DNA of 37,174 bases, from assembly GCA_009602735.1 (NCBI GenBank), contig WELA01005354.1, positions 30,222 to 67,395 on the forward strand, given 5' to 3'. Positions within the stretch are counted from its first letter, which is position 1. Each line of letters starts with the position of its first letter. This document shows positions 9,941-19,689 of this stretch, piece by piece. Origin of the DNA: Mesotaenium endlicherianum (lineage: Eukaryota; Streptophyta; Zygnematophyceae; Zygnematales; Mesotaeniaceae). Under the pieces are notes generated by a model. That model was given only the letters and a program-made list of their open reading frames with translations. It was not told the origin of the DNA and made no database searches. The position numbers were made by a program, and so were the translations under genes.

Positions 9941-10417
9941 ATGGAGCCAATATCCTCAGAGGACACATACGCAGAGAAAGAAGCAAAGGCTTCCCTTGTG
10001 GAGGCACTTGCTGATGACTTTGAAGATAAGTTTGTGGCGGCATGCGCTGCTGACCAGATTACAGAGTACATGCACATCCTCAAATGCCACATAGGTGACA
10101 TGATACGAAGACACGGGGACCTTGACCAATTTAGTGGTGAAGGCATTGAGGCATTGCATCAGTGGAGGAAATCAGCTAAGACCAACAAGAGGCAGGTCAT
10201 GGTCGACGCTACAGGGAGGGTGTATAGCAAAGGAAGGATAGGCCAGACTATGCACCAAGAGAGTGGGCAAAGAGCTCTGTCATCCATCATAGAGCTGCCA
10301 ATAACTAGGAATGAAAGGGAGAAGAGAAAGAAGGTGGTCATCAAGAGACAAGCGCTGGCACCATTGGTAACAAGAACAAGAACGACAGAAATTGGCGATT
10401 GTAGTGAAAGCATGTAG
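9941..10417 (+). CDS. Possible transposase C-terminal exon (unrecognised, 158 aa from ATG)
   Basis: The frame is open upstream to about 9923, but the first ATG is at 9941. The product has an acidic helical start and then the segment YMHILKCHIGDMIRRHGDLD followed by QFSGEGIEALHQWRK and a basic end (REKRKKVVIKRQ). The pattern of a His-containing helix, a small loop with RHG-L, F-S-x-x-G-h-E and a Lys-rich tail reminds me of the C-terminal end of some eukaryotic DNA transposases, where a similar block follows the catalytic core. I cannot name the superfamily and the catalytic part is not visible. It may be the last exon of a spliced gene, or a remnant. It converges on the minus-strand 382-residue ORF with only 57 bp between the stops. 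Confidence 0.45.
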   Translation: MEPISSEDTYAEKEAKASLVEALADDFEDKFVAACAADQITEYMHILKCHIGDMIRRHGDLDQFSGEGIEALHQWRKSAKTNKRQVMVDATGRVYSKGRIGQTMHQESGQRALSSIIELPITRNEREKRKKVVIKRQALAPLVTRTRTTEIGDCSESM

Positions 10418-10474
10418 AAGCACCTGCTGTAGACAAACAATAGAAGTAGCGCTAGGTAGAAAAATAGGTAGTAG

Positions 10475-11623
10475 CTATAGGCAGCTCACCTCCAAAGGTG
10501 GTAGCTTCCTCCTGCAGGCAGCTATCTCTCGAGCTCTCTTCATGAGCTCTCGCCCTGTCAGGTTCTCGCCTGGAACAAATAACCTTGGTGCCGCTTGCTC
10601 ACGCTCCTTCTGCCGCTCTTCTTGCAATCTGTCCTCCTCTGCTTTGTGCACCTGCAGCTGCCTGACTTGCTCTGCAATCTTTTCCCTAGCATCTCTCATG
10701 ACTTGTATAGCAGCCTGTCTAGCTACTTTAGTATCAGATGGAGGCAGAGGTTGAAAGGCAACATCAAAGTCTGCTTTTACTNCTACTTTTACTTGTGCAG
10801 GTGTGCTCATATCCTCATTCCTACGCATGCTTAATTCGCGAGCTATTAAGTCAGCAGCTTCTTGCAACTCGCAAGCTTTCCTTAGGTTCTCTTTCTCTCG
10901 AGAAACTCTCTCTTGTTCCTTCTGTACAAGGCTTGCTCTTGCTATATCTGCAACCTCTATCATGGAATCTTTCACACAAAGTCCACGAGCAAGCATCCTA
11001 TGACAATAATCAACTAGCCTGTAGTGAATGTGAGTGCTAGTGTCTATGTTGTGAGGTGCTTTCCAAACTAGTCTGTCATAGCACTGATCAGGAGCCAGCA
11101 CAACATGCCCCCCCCTATTTAAGATTGAAAATGAAAATTTTAAAGTAAGTGTTTTCTCTCTTGACTTGTTCATCCTCCAATCTATGAAGAAAGGGGGGAT
11201 GATAGCAACAACCTCCCCCGACTTTCGTAACAACTTTGCTGCCCCATAGCCCAAATCGGCATTCACACTTTGAAAAGATAGGAGGGCATCTAAGTCTTCT
11301 ACAGACCAACAAACTCTTCGAATGCTCCTGGACACCATAGGCTCTGTTTTGGTGATATAATGTGAGACTTCTGTGCCTACTCTCTCAAACAGAGTCTCAA
11401 ACAAAGCTTTAGGGACATTCACATCAACCATGCGAACACCTGCCTGAGGAGTAGAATCTAACCTTGCATACAGACGTCTCCTATAGTTTGAATGCCACTC
11501 CTGAGGGTCCACCTCAACGGCTCGCATGAAGGACTTGCTGCACCTCTCACAGTAAGAGAGTCCTCTTCCTCTTTGTAGGCCGCAAATGCTGCAGTAGTTC
11601 GGAAGTGAGGCCATGTTGTACAT
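10475..11623 (-). CDS. Unrecognised 382-aa protein with N-terminal Cys4 finger and coiled coil
   Basis: A long uninterrupted frame starts at an ATG at 11623. Near the N-terminus lies CSICGLQRGRGLSYCERC, a C-x2-C-x10-C-x2-C arrangement like a small zinc ribbon. Residues about 30-220 form a folded-looking region with aromatic and hydrophobic alternation (for example VAIIPPFFIDWRMNKS). From about 225 on, Glu/Arg/Lys/Gln-rich helices suggest a coiled coil, broken by a short Pro-rich linker containing the N at 10782. A splice donor consensus (GAG|GTGAGC, exon end 10490) lies just before the last residues, so the true C-terminus may be in another exon. It lies inside the 8808-12409 insert and is probably an accessory (DNA-binding) gene of that transposon. 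No family recognised. Confidence 0.6.
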   Translation of the reverse strand: MYNMASLPNYCSICGLQRGRGLSYCERCSKSFMRAVEVDPQEWHSNYRRRLYARLDSTPQAGVRMVDVNVPKALFETLFERVGTEVSHYITKTEPMVSRSIRRVCWSVEDLDALLSFQSVNADLGYGAAKLLRKSGEVVAIIPPFFIDWRMNKSREKTLTLKFSFSILNRGGHVVLAPDQCYDRLVWKAPHNIDTSTHIHYRLVDYCHRMLARGLCVKDSMIEVADIARASLVQKEQERVSREKENLRKACELQEAADLIARELSMRRNEDMSTPAQVKVXVKADFDVAFQPLPPSDTKVARQAAIQVMRDAREKIAEQVRQLQVHKAEEDRLQEERQKEREQAAPRLFVPGENLTGRELMKRAREIAACRRKLPPLEVSCL

Positions 11624-12409
11624 GGCTCACCTGGCAGACTTACTTGGCTGCCTTACCTGTCAAACCCCCACTTGATGGTAAACCAAACCATAAGATATGT
11701 AAGAAGATATAAAGGACAAATTTATGGTAGTAATACTGTTATGCAGCTCTTGTTGCAAGGCATATCTCCATGTGGCCGCTCATAATGACTTTTAGTGCAA
11801 AACTATGCTAACCCTCATACTGGTCAAATCAACCTGCAACCCTAAATGATGAAAAAGACGTTGAAAATAGCCCATTTTACGTTTCAAAGAGGCCTCCTAC
11901 TCTTCCGTTTGTATACAGGTTACTTCAGCCCGCTAGTACCCCTCCACACAATTATAACTCAAATCGTAAAAAAACTTATCTATGCAAGAAAAGCCACGGT
12001 GAGTACCGGAGCAACTCATTTATGCATCGTTCAAAAGAAGAACAGAACATTATACTCAACTACACAAAGAGTTAACGCGGCTGGTATAAAGCAAAAAACG
12101 CCATGTTCTTACTTTTAGTAGGCTAAGTACTTGCAAGTCCGGCGGTTTGTACAAGCGTGGTTGTCTCTATAGTTTACGATAATCCCCACTGTTTGTCTCG
12201 TTGGGTTTGCCTACAAGTATATTATAACTTTCACTAAGAAGACTAGAGCTATAAGAGCGTAAATAAGAAGTTAGGAACTGACAGCAGAGAGGTTAACATT
12301 CGCCTTCTTAACTTCCTCAAAGTGACGCGAAACGAACAAATCGGTACTTTTGAGTAACCCCTGCGCCAAACTTAAGTCTCCGTCGATTTACCCGCGCGTG
12401 TTGCATGTG
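11624..12409. other. Non-coding right arm of the insert
   Basis: AT-rich sequence between the start of the 382-residue ORF and the right end of the insert. It probably holds the promoter of that ORF and the terminal sequence. One 90-codon plus-strand frame (11846-12118) has no coding character. No tandem repeat like that of the left arm is visible. Confidence 0.5.
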
Positions 12410-12662
12410 TTCTCTCCTCCTCTGCTGCCGCTGCTTCTTCTTGTTGTTTCTTTTGTCTCTCCTCCTCCGCTTTCCTGAGGTTTTCCGCCTCCTGCTCCTT
12501 CTTCCTCTGTGCTTCCTTTGCCGCCTCTTGTTGTCTGCGGACCCTTTCTTGTTCTCTCTTGGTGAGGGACGTTGCCGCCAGCTCTTTCTAGTATTGCTCC
12601 ATTGTCCTCCTGGCTTCTTCTGCCTTGCGCAATCTGTCTTCCTTTTGTGTGGTGGGAGCTAT
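12410..12662 (-). pseudogene. Extra 3' ORF, N-terminal part (E1)
   Basis: In the frame aligned with E7 it codes for APTTQKEDRLRKAEEARRTM and a Glu/Gln/Arg-rich coiled coil ending where the 8808-12409 insert begins. The start codon is ATA (12662-12660) where E7 has ATG, and a TAG interrupts the segment near 12590 (MEQY followed by stop). It is the first part of the ORF that resumes at 8807. A putative leader intron (12770-12664) ends one base before the start position. Confidence 0.75.
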
Positions 12663-13059
12663 CCTGCACATGTAACCAGGGCACAAGTTAGTGGGATCTC
12701 GATCTTTGCCACAGGAGTTACAGACATAGAAGTAAGTTCGTATTATTACGGTAGGTTTGTTCTTGTTTACCTTACAGGGTGGTTACATGGAGTTAACGGA
12801 GCTGTAGTGCGCTGGAAAATGAACGGATGAATGTGTGAGCAGGGTGAGTTAAGTAATGTGTTGATGTACGAGTCCCTTTTTCATTCCGCCATCTTTGCTT
12901 AATGTGGGCCTGGTTGTCACATTTGTCACTATGCTGACCCTATATTGTCAATAACTGTCCCTTTCTCGCACACTAACTGTCATTTACTGGCACATTTCCC
13001 CTCCAACTTGAATGGAGACAGGACCTCGTGTCAACTTCCTATGTCAACTGAAGTGGCAG
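12663..13059 (-). promoter_or_regulatory. Internal promoter-like segment with possible leader intron (E1)
   Basis: Reading the minus strand, the chromodomain stop is followed by a polypurine-like string (AAGTTGGAGGGGAAA near 13011-12997), then several TGACA motifs. A splice-donor-like CTGTAAG|GTAAAC has its GT at 12770-12769, and the acceptor ATGTGCAG ends at 12664. The proposed 107-nt intron has the same two ends as the 103-nt one in E7. I see no clear TATA box in this copy. Confidence 0.45.
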
Positions 13060-14529
13060 TTAAGGAGGTGCCCCAGCCGCTCGAAGGTGGAACCGTTTCA
13101 ACGCCCCTTTGGCATTGGTCAAATGGTCCTTAAATTCCCAAGTATCCCCAGAGGCATCGTAACCCTTCCATCTGACCAGGTACTTCATGACATGTTTAGA
13201 TGATCGACGAACAGAGCGAGCGTCTAATATCTCCTTGACCTCATATTCCTCGGGGTACCATCCCTAACAGCAGGGACCGGTCCCGGTTGGATAGGTAACC
13301 GACCTGTCAACAATGTGTCACCATTGATGTACGGTTCCAAGAAGGAGACATTAACAATTGGGTGACCCTTGTATTCTGCCGACATGTTCAGTTTGTAAGC
13401 ATCTGACCAACACGGCGCACCACCGAATATGGACCAACCAAGACCAGACCAAGATATTTCTTGGCCACACCAGGCAGGTACAGATGGTGAGAATGCAGTT
13501 TGACCAAATCGCCTTTTGAAAATGTCAGCTCCCGACGGTGTTTATTAGCGTATTTTTGTTGAGTTTCCTGGTCTTTGTGCAGATTGTGTTGGAATTTTGA
13601 CAGGGTCAGAAAACTCTTGAGTTAACTGGAGAAACACCGGATTGTCAATCCCCTTAGGGTGAGTTAAAGACTCCCCTAGCACATCTGAAGGAGACTTAGA
13701 CACTCTACCAAGACTGAGTTCAAAAGAAGTCTTTCCCGTTGACGCGTGCACCGCACTGTTGACCGCAAACTGAATTTGAGGCAACAGGTCATCCCAATTA
13801 TCTTGTTTTTGGTATGTATATGCTCTCAACACCTCTTGCAAAACTCCGTTAGTTCTTTCATTTTGCCCATCAGTCTGAGGGTGGTTGGCTCTGCTGAGCA
13901 GTTGTTTGACTCTCAATAACCCCATTAAAGCTCTCCAGAACTTAGAGATAAATTTTGAGTCTCGATCTGAGATAATCTTAAAAAGGAGCCCATATTGGCA
14001 TACTACATGGTTATAGAATTGTCTCGCAGTTTCGAGTGCAGTTGCCTTGACGGTGGTGGGGATGAAAATGACCATTTTTGTCAGTTTATCCACTACTCCC
14101 AGTATCGAATCATGCCCATTGGCAGTTCGTGGCAGCGTGACCACCCAGTCCATGGATATTGTATCCCAGCGGCCAGCAGGGATGGGCAGCGGTTGTAAGT
14201 GGCCCCCCGGTGGTGTGTGCCTAGACTTATTCTTTTGACACTGGTCACAGGACTTAACGTATTTCAAGACCTGCCGAGGCAACCCTTCCCAATGATAATG
14301 TTTTGTCAGTTTGGCCTGCCCCAGATGCCCATCCAGTAAACTGTCATGTGCTTGACTTAGTAAGAGGAATGACCAGCTTCAACCTGCCTGAAGTGGTTTC
14401 AGTCACCCAAACCCCTCCCTCAGCCATACCCGAGTGCAGTAGCAGGACACACACCATTAGTGGGGTTGGGCTCAAATGTTGGGTCAGAAGGTAGGCTTTC
14501 TTTAGTTGTTCAAGGAAGGACTTTTTCAC
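13060..14529 (-). pseudogene. Gypsy integrase with chromodomain (E1)
   Basis: From the N-terminus it shows the end of the RNase H-integrase linker, then [16 protein letters not shown] (second Cys pair of the HHCC zinc finger), MDWVV (first catalytic Asp), SDRDSKF (second Asp) and DGQNERTN (catalytic Glu). These are followed by the C-terminal GPY-like part and a chromodomain ending in a TAA at 13062-13060. The frame shifts near 14290-14340 and again around 13560-13620, and a one-base loss near 13395 breaks the GPY region. The DDE triad residues themselves are retained. Integrase joins the cDNA to host DNA; this copy cannot make it. Confidence 0.88.
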
Positions 14530-14559
14530 CTTTAGTGAAGTGAGTGCACATAGGACTTA

Positions 14560-15000
14560 TCCACAGCATGCTGACTAAAGTTCCTTTCTTGCAAGTCAGG
14601 TCGTCTTGGACGTTTTCTAAAAGTGAGTCAGAGCTAGATGATCTGTAATCACCTTAAAAGCTATACCATGTAAGTATGCTCTCCACTATTTGAGCGAATG
14701 AATAATAACAAGCAGCTCTTTATCATGCACAGAATAGTTAACATCAGCTGGGTTGAATTTCATAGACTCATGCAGCACAGGGTGCCACTCTTGCCGTACC
14801 TTACCATCCTTTGTGGTTTTGTCAGCAGGCTGCAAACAAATTAGCAGCCATGGCAAGGTCAGAAGCATCAGTAACCACCTGCACAGGTTTGCTGGGGTCA
14901 TACACGGCTAAGACTGGGGCAGAACAGAGAGCATCTTTAAGGGTCTGGGAGGCAGCCTGCTGCTCTTCCCCCCACACATACCCTATGTCTTTCTTAGTAA
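14560..15000 (-). pseudogene. Gypsy RNase H (E1)
   Basis: This contains the [13 protein letters not shown] hairpin segment, [20 protein letters not shown] (catalytic Glu in the KELL motif) and ITDHLAL (Asp). The N-terminal [10 protein letters not shown] motif is shifted out of frame by extra bases near 14840. A deletion of roughly 100 bp near 14610 has removed the segment between HFQKK and RPDLQ that the other copies keep. RNase H degrades the RNA strand during reverse transcription; this one is dead. Confidence 0.82.
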
Positions 15001-15006
15001 GGTCAG

Positions 15007-15936
15007 TCAGTTTACTGGCCTTTGTAGAATAATTCTCAATAAATCTCCTAAGTAGTTAGCCAACCCAAGGAAGGATCTAACTTCCGAGACAAATTGTGGT
15101 ACAAGCCAGTCCCTTATGATATGGACTTTCTTAGGATCCACATTGATGCCTTTTTTACTGACAATGTGGCGTAAGAATTCATTACTTTCCTGAAAGAAAT
15201 CACACTTGCTCATTGTAGCATATAATTGATTTCTTCTCAGAGTGTCCATGACTGTCTTCAAGTGTTCAGCATGCTGAGCTTCATCTATAGAGAAAATTAA
15301 AGTACCATGTAAGAAGACTTGCACAAACTTATCCATGTAAGGTCTGAAAATGTCATTCATAGCACCCATGAGGTTGCAGGAGCATTAGTCAGTCCAAATG
15401 GCATCACATTATATTCATAGTGTCCATAACGTGTGCGAAAAGCAGTCTTGTGTTTGTCCTCCTCACCAATTCTGATTTGATGATAGCCACTCTTGAGATC
15501 TATCTTACTGAACACTTTAGCACCAGACATGGTATCAAGCAAGTCCTCGATTATGGGTGAAGCATACTTGTTCTTTACTGTAATTTTGTCTAGAGCTCTG
15601 TAATCAACACATATTAGCATACTTGCATCCTTTTTCTTAACAAATAAGATGGGTGCGCCATAAGGTGATTTACTGGGGCAATTGTACCCATTTTCCTCCA
15701 GTTTTGCATTCTGTGTTTTCAACTTTTCACTCTCTACATAAGACAAGCCATAGATGCGTTGCCAAGGTGGCTGACTCCCAGGTAATAAAAAATCCTATGA
15801 TTCACTTCCCTCTCAGGGGGCATACATGGAGGCATATTAAAAAACATCAGTATATTGAGCAACAATTTTTGCAGCAGTAGGGTGCTCCGGAGGGCTTGCC
15901 TTTTTCTCAACCACTTCTTCAGGTTGAGGAGGTACC
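15007..15936 (-). pseudogene. Gypsy protease-RT linker and reverse transcriptase (E1)
   Basis: From 15936 down it codes for the linker (VPPQPEEVVEKK-like, then the [15 protein letters not shown] segment near 15790) and for RT with [34 protein letters not shown] and [11 protein letters not shown]. The frame shifts at about 15365. The polymerase box, FLDD in the E5 copy, reads FLHG here, so both catalytic aspartates are gone. The 5' side ends exactly at the LTR at 15937, and the gag and protease of this copy are not in the window. Confidence 0.87.
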
Positions 15937-16648
15937 TGAAATGAATCGACTTACCAAATAGGCGATTAATAATTAATGAAGATCTTTATATCATTAAGTA
16001 ATCATTATGGTATTTTCTGTTAATTGATTAAACAGCAAAAGACAACGTACTAGCAGTTGACACTACTCGGAAGTCAAATGGAAGTAAACTAGCATCAATA
16101 ATGCAATCAGTAAACTCACACATAAGCAAGGCTAGGAGACAGTGCATATCAATGGCTTCTCGCCTTGGATTCAGATCTCTCTCCGTAAGCTGTACAAGAG
16201 AGTTGGCCTCATTTCCAAATGCCCAACTCGAGAGCAATACCTAGCATATGTACAAGGAATGAGTTTACTATTCAACGGCCAGTGCGATGGCACCGCCTAC
16301 CCGGGAGTTAACCACGTTGGTAGGACCTCGGTTAACCAAATCCATCGCCATCTCCCATCATCCGGAATCGCCATTCATCTGAAGGATGTCATCTGGCCAT
16401 TCATCTAGGACACCACACTTAGATCCGTATCTAGGCAGTTCGCTGCTACCGAGTACGGAAGTCAGCTGGTTGTCAAAGAATGTGTCAGCAAGCTGACCTA
16501 AGTTGACTTCAGCCTGCTGCCCACGGCTGAGTCATTAAATTTAATAAAGTCCAGCAGACTCAATATTAACTAAAGTTCAGCAGGCTGAACTTATTTAACT
16601 ATTATATTTATATGAATATTATATTAACCAATATACTGATTCATTACA
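15937..16648 (-). repeat. 3' LTR of gypsy copy E2
   Basis: A 712-bp LTR, sense on minus: starts TGTAATGAATC at 16648 and ends CGATTCATTTCA at 15937. It is preceded in sense by the purine tract and hairpin (16650-16683), so it is a 3' LTR. Directly beyond its outer end lies the protease-RT linker of E1 (flank GTACC). Confidence 0.92.
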
Positions 16649-16649
16649 A

Positions 16650-16683
16650 TCCCTCCAACTTATCATTTTGTCGCCTCGACAAC
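16650..16683 (-). promoter_or_regulatory. Polypurine tract and hairpin upstream of E2 3' LTR
   Basis: In sense: GTTGTCGAGGCGACAAA (16683-16667; last stem pair lost), spacer, AAGTTGGAGGGA (16661-16650), one base, LTR. The tract is the plus-strand primer site. The hairpin is shared with E1, E5, E6 and E7. Confidence 0.75.
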
Positions 16684-16887
16684 ACACACTCGTAATAGCG
16701 TGCTGTCCATTCCGTCCCCAGCCTACTGCCATTAGGAGGGAGATGTCCTTGAGGCCCTATACTCAGGGGAACCAGACCTCCTCCTATCTTGGGGTCTCCT
16801 GAAGCCTGGGGGATCCATGTAGGGGCCCCAAGGAGAACGCAATAACTGGGCTGTTTCCTCCTGCACAGTTTGAAACCGAAGGGAGGC

Positions 16888-17685
16888 TGTAATGAATCAG
16901 TATATTAGTAGATATAATATTCAGTTAAATATAATAGTTAATTTAGTTCAGCCTGCTGGACTTTAGTTAGTAGTCAGTTTGCTGAACTTTAGTTAGTAAT
17001 GAGTCTGCTGGACTTTAGTTAGTAGTCAGTCTGCTGAACTTTAGTTAGTAGTCAGTCTGCTGAACTTTAGTTAATTATCAGTTTAATGACTCGGCCAAAA
17101 GCAGCAGGCTGAAGTCAACTTAAGTCAGCTTGCTGACACATTCTTTGACAGCCAGCTGACTTCCGTGCTCGGTAGCAGCGAACTGCCTTGATATGCATCT
17201 AAGTACCACCTGCTAGTTGAATGGCCAGATGACATCCCCATGATGGATGGCTATTCGGGATGATGGGAGATGGCGGTGGATTTGGTTAACCGAGGTCCTA
17301 CCAACGTGGTTAACTCCCGGGTAGGCGGTGCCATCGCACTGACCGTTGAACAGTAAACTCATTCCATGTACATATGCTAGGCATTGCTCTCGAGTTCGGC
17401 ATTCGGAAACGAGGCCAACTCTCTTGTACAGCTTACTGAGAGAGATCTGAATCCAAGGCGAGAAGCCATTGATACGCACTGTCTTCTAACCTTGCTTATG
17501 TATGAGTTTACTGATTTGCATTATTGATGCTAGTTTACTCTCATTTGACTGACGAGTAGTATTCCCTGCTAGTGTATTGTCCTTTGCCGTTTAAACGAGT
17601 TAACGGAAATACCATAAAGATTACTTGCTGATATAAAGATCTTTATTAATTGTTAATCGCCTATTTGGTAAGTCGATTCATTTCA
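16888..17685 (+). mobile_element. Solo LTR inserted in the E2 extra ORF, TSD GAGGC
   Basis: A 798-bp complete LTR on plus, TGTAATGAATC to GATTCATTTCA, flanked by GAGGC at 16883-16887 and 17686-17690. No internal element sequence is present, so it is a solo LTR. Its extra 78 bp compared with the 720-bp siblings equals three additional 26-bp units in the U3 region (16949-17078). Confidence 0.94.
16949..17078 (+). repeat. 26-bp minisatellite (5 units) in LTR U3
   Basis: Five units of 26 bp with the pattern CAGTCTGCTGAACTTTAG followed by TTAGTAGT start at 16949, 16975, 17001, 17027 and 17053. Sibling LTRs carry about two such units. This is a local expansion by slippage or unequal exchange. Confidence 0.88.
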
Positions 17686-19192
17686 GAGGCAGCCTTCTCC
17701 TGGGCAGCCCTCAAACTGACAGGTACATATACCGGCATCCCAGAAGGATGTTGCATGACATGAGCCAAGAGCACATGCCCTCTCTGCGAGGGTGATGCTG
17801 GCAGGCCTCTGACTATCTCCCGAGCAGCCCTCCTGTCTGCCCTGTCTGACTGGGTCTCCGTGCGTGCAGATGGGTTTTGTCCTCTGGAAGTTCCCAGCCA
17901 AGTGATGTCCTCCTCTTCAGCGAGCTGTTGCAAGGCCATCCCAGTCTTCTCCCTTACAGGGGATGTGGCAGGTGTCAGGACCACAGCGGGGCTAGTGGCC
18001 TCCTCCTTGCCTTCCTCTTCTTCCTCTGATCCCTCCTCCTCTCCTTCCCCTGGTTCCTCTGAGACCGCTGGGGTTTTCTTTGTCAGCTGCTCTAGCTCTT
18101 CCCGAGAAAAAAAGTAACCCACTGATCTTCTCCTTTTGGATGCTGGTGGAGGCTGTTGAGTCCGGATCACATATAGGTCCTCTTCTCCCTGCTTCCTTGC
18201 CCATTTGGCATAAGCATGCTTCCCTTTAGAGAATGACTCACGGGCCCTGCTCCTGCCCTCCTGCATTTCTTGGCTCATGCAGTCTCTGACTCCATCCAGT
18301 CTTGGGTCCCAAGCTGCAATGTGAGGAGGCAACAGTATGTTCCCCTGTAGGTCTGTTAGAAAATCCTCATCCTTTGCCTTGTCATTCTGCTGGTCCCTCA
18401 TGTTGATGGTCATCCACCGCCAATTGGTGGGCTTCTGGAAAAAGGCAGGGTCTGTCCTTTTCAGAGTGCACGGGTACCAGTGCCTTGCGAAGTCCAGCTG
18501 ACTGGTTTCCCTGGCCAAGAACTCCCAGCTTCTCCTCTCCACCTCATTATACATGGCCTTGAACTGGTTATGGAGTGTAGAGTCCTTAAAGCTCTCCGCG
18601 TCCATAGGGATCATCCTGATGACCCTAACCTTTCCCCAGATACCTGGGATCATTACAGCTCCTGTCTCATTCACTTGGGCCATTGCCTTGGCCTCTCTGA
18701 CTTTATACCCTACCATCCTGGCATAATCGTGGTAGAGGAGTAGCCCTGTGCTGACCTCGATATACTTGTCAAAGTGTTCTGATGTCTCCCCTTCCCTCTG
18801 AAGGATGTTCTGCTTTGCCTCACTGCGACTTCTCTGGGCATACTTGAAGGCCTCCTCTAGTAGATCAAAGCCCTTGCCATGTACTGTGTAGCGGTAGCTG
18901 CTGATTCTCCTCTGTTCTTCTTCTTCAGCCTACTGCTTCCGCCTCTCCTCGGCTTGCCTCTCCTCTTCCACCTTCTTGGCCTCCTCTGCAGCTTTTCTGT
19001 CCAGTTCTTCCTGCCTCAGCCTGGCTTGCTCCTCCTCCTCCTTCTTCTTCTGGGCCTCCCGCTGTTGTTGGAGTCGTTGTGATTCCCGAGCGGAGATGGA
19101 AGAAGATTCGATGTCGCCACAAAATTGCAAGTATTTTGCATGTGCCTCTTTCGCTCTTCTCTTCCTCTTAAGTTCCGACTTCTGTTCCATCC

Positions 19193-19537
19193 TGCTCAAT
19201 CATAAACAAAATGCAGTCAGTGGAGTCTTGATACTGAGTGCCCGTGGTAAAGAAGAACGTGATAGGGAGAGTCCTTTGTGTGTAGTACCTTGTGTGAGTG
19301 AGTATAAAAGAGAATTGAGTTAGAGAGAAAAAGTGAGTATAAGCGCAGGTTGAGTGTGTAGAGTGGGTATAAAAATTTGCCTGGCTGATCCCGAAACGGA
19401 ACACACTCCCTCCAACTTAATTTAAAGGTGGGCTGCCTGTCACAGCTGTCACTATTTGGCAATAACTGTCACATTCCCCTCCGACTTATATGGAGACAAG
19501 ACCTCCAGTCACCTGTCCATGGCCACTGAAATGACAG
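19193..19537 (-). promoter_or_regulatory. Internal promoter-like segment with possible leader intron (E2)
   Basis: After the chromodomain stop the minus strand has a first purine tract (AAGTCGGAGGGGAA near 19490-19477) followed by TGTGACAG and TGACAGCTGTGACAG. A second purine tract (AAGTTGGAGGGA near 19417-19406) is followed by TGTG, and a TTTTTATACC box lies near 19372. A donor-like AAG|GTACTA starts an intron at 19288 and the acceptor GAGCAG ends it at 19192, one base before the ATG, giving 97 nt. The plan matches E0. Confidence 0.45.
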
Positions 19538-19668
19538 TTAGGGAGGGGTGCCAGCCGCCCGAAGGTGGAACTGCTTCAACGCCCCTTTGGCATTGGTCAG
19601 CTGGTCTTCAAATTCCCAAGTGTCTCCAGAGGCGTCGTAACCCTTCTATCTGACCAGGTACTTCATGA
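19538..19668 (-). pseudogene. Chromodomain C-terminal remnant (E2)
   Basis: Only the second half of the chromodomain remains: MKYLVR, a stop in place of the cage Trp, KGYDASGDTWEF, ending FHLRAAGTPP and a TAA at 19540-19538. It is fused near 19670 directly to the integrase N-terminal linker, so the integrase catalytic core and first half of the chromodomain are deleted. Confidence 0.8.
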
Positions 19669-19689
19669 AAAGGGACCTTATTTCCAAGT

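Larger units (their letters stand above)
8808..12409. mobile_element. 3.6-kb transposon-like insert within the E1 3' ORF
   Basis: The coiled-coil coding sequence of E1 stops at 12410 and resumes at 8807, so everything between is an insertion. The ends are weakly inverted: CGCATGCAGC reads inward from the left and CACATGCAAC from the right. TTC flanks both sides (8805-8807 and 12410-12412), giving a candidate 2-3 bp target duplication. Short terminal repeats and a 3-bp duplication recall CACTA/CMC-type DNA transposons, but the ends are not canonical CACTA. The cargo is two convergent ORFs (9941-10417 plus; 11623-10475 minus) and a tandem repeat of 372-bp units near the left end. It shares nothing with the gypsy elements. 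Confidence 0.65.
16732..19190 (-). pseudogene. Extra 3' ORF, divergent copy (E2), interrupted by a solo LTR
   Basis: The product starts MEQKSELKRKRRAKEAHAKY at the ATG at 19190, has a long Glu/Arg/Gln coiled coil, then SSYRYTVHGKGFDLLEEA, STGLLLYHDYARMVGY and VIRMIP. The Trp-rich domain follows (WYPCTLKR, TNWRWMTI, ILLPPHIAAWDPRLDG, SKGKHAYAKWARK), then a Glu/Gly acidic run and an Arg/Ser tail ending in a TAA at 16734-16732. It is clearly related to but strongly diverged from the E7 protein. One TAG (18932-18930) interrupts it near residue 86. The solo LTR 16888-17685 splits it; across the duplicated GAGGC the two halves are in the same frame. Function unknown; the composition suggests a nuclear, nucleic-acid-associated or structural protein. 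Confidence 0.8.

Noticed and set aside
8808-12409. Calling the insert a canonical CACTA/EnSpm element
   Set aside because: The ends read CRCATGCA, not CACTA, the target duplication is only 2-3 ambiguous bases, and no TNPD-type transposase is recognisable.
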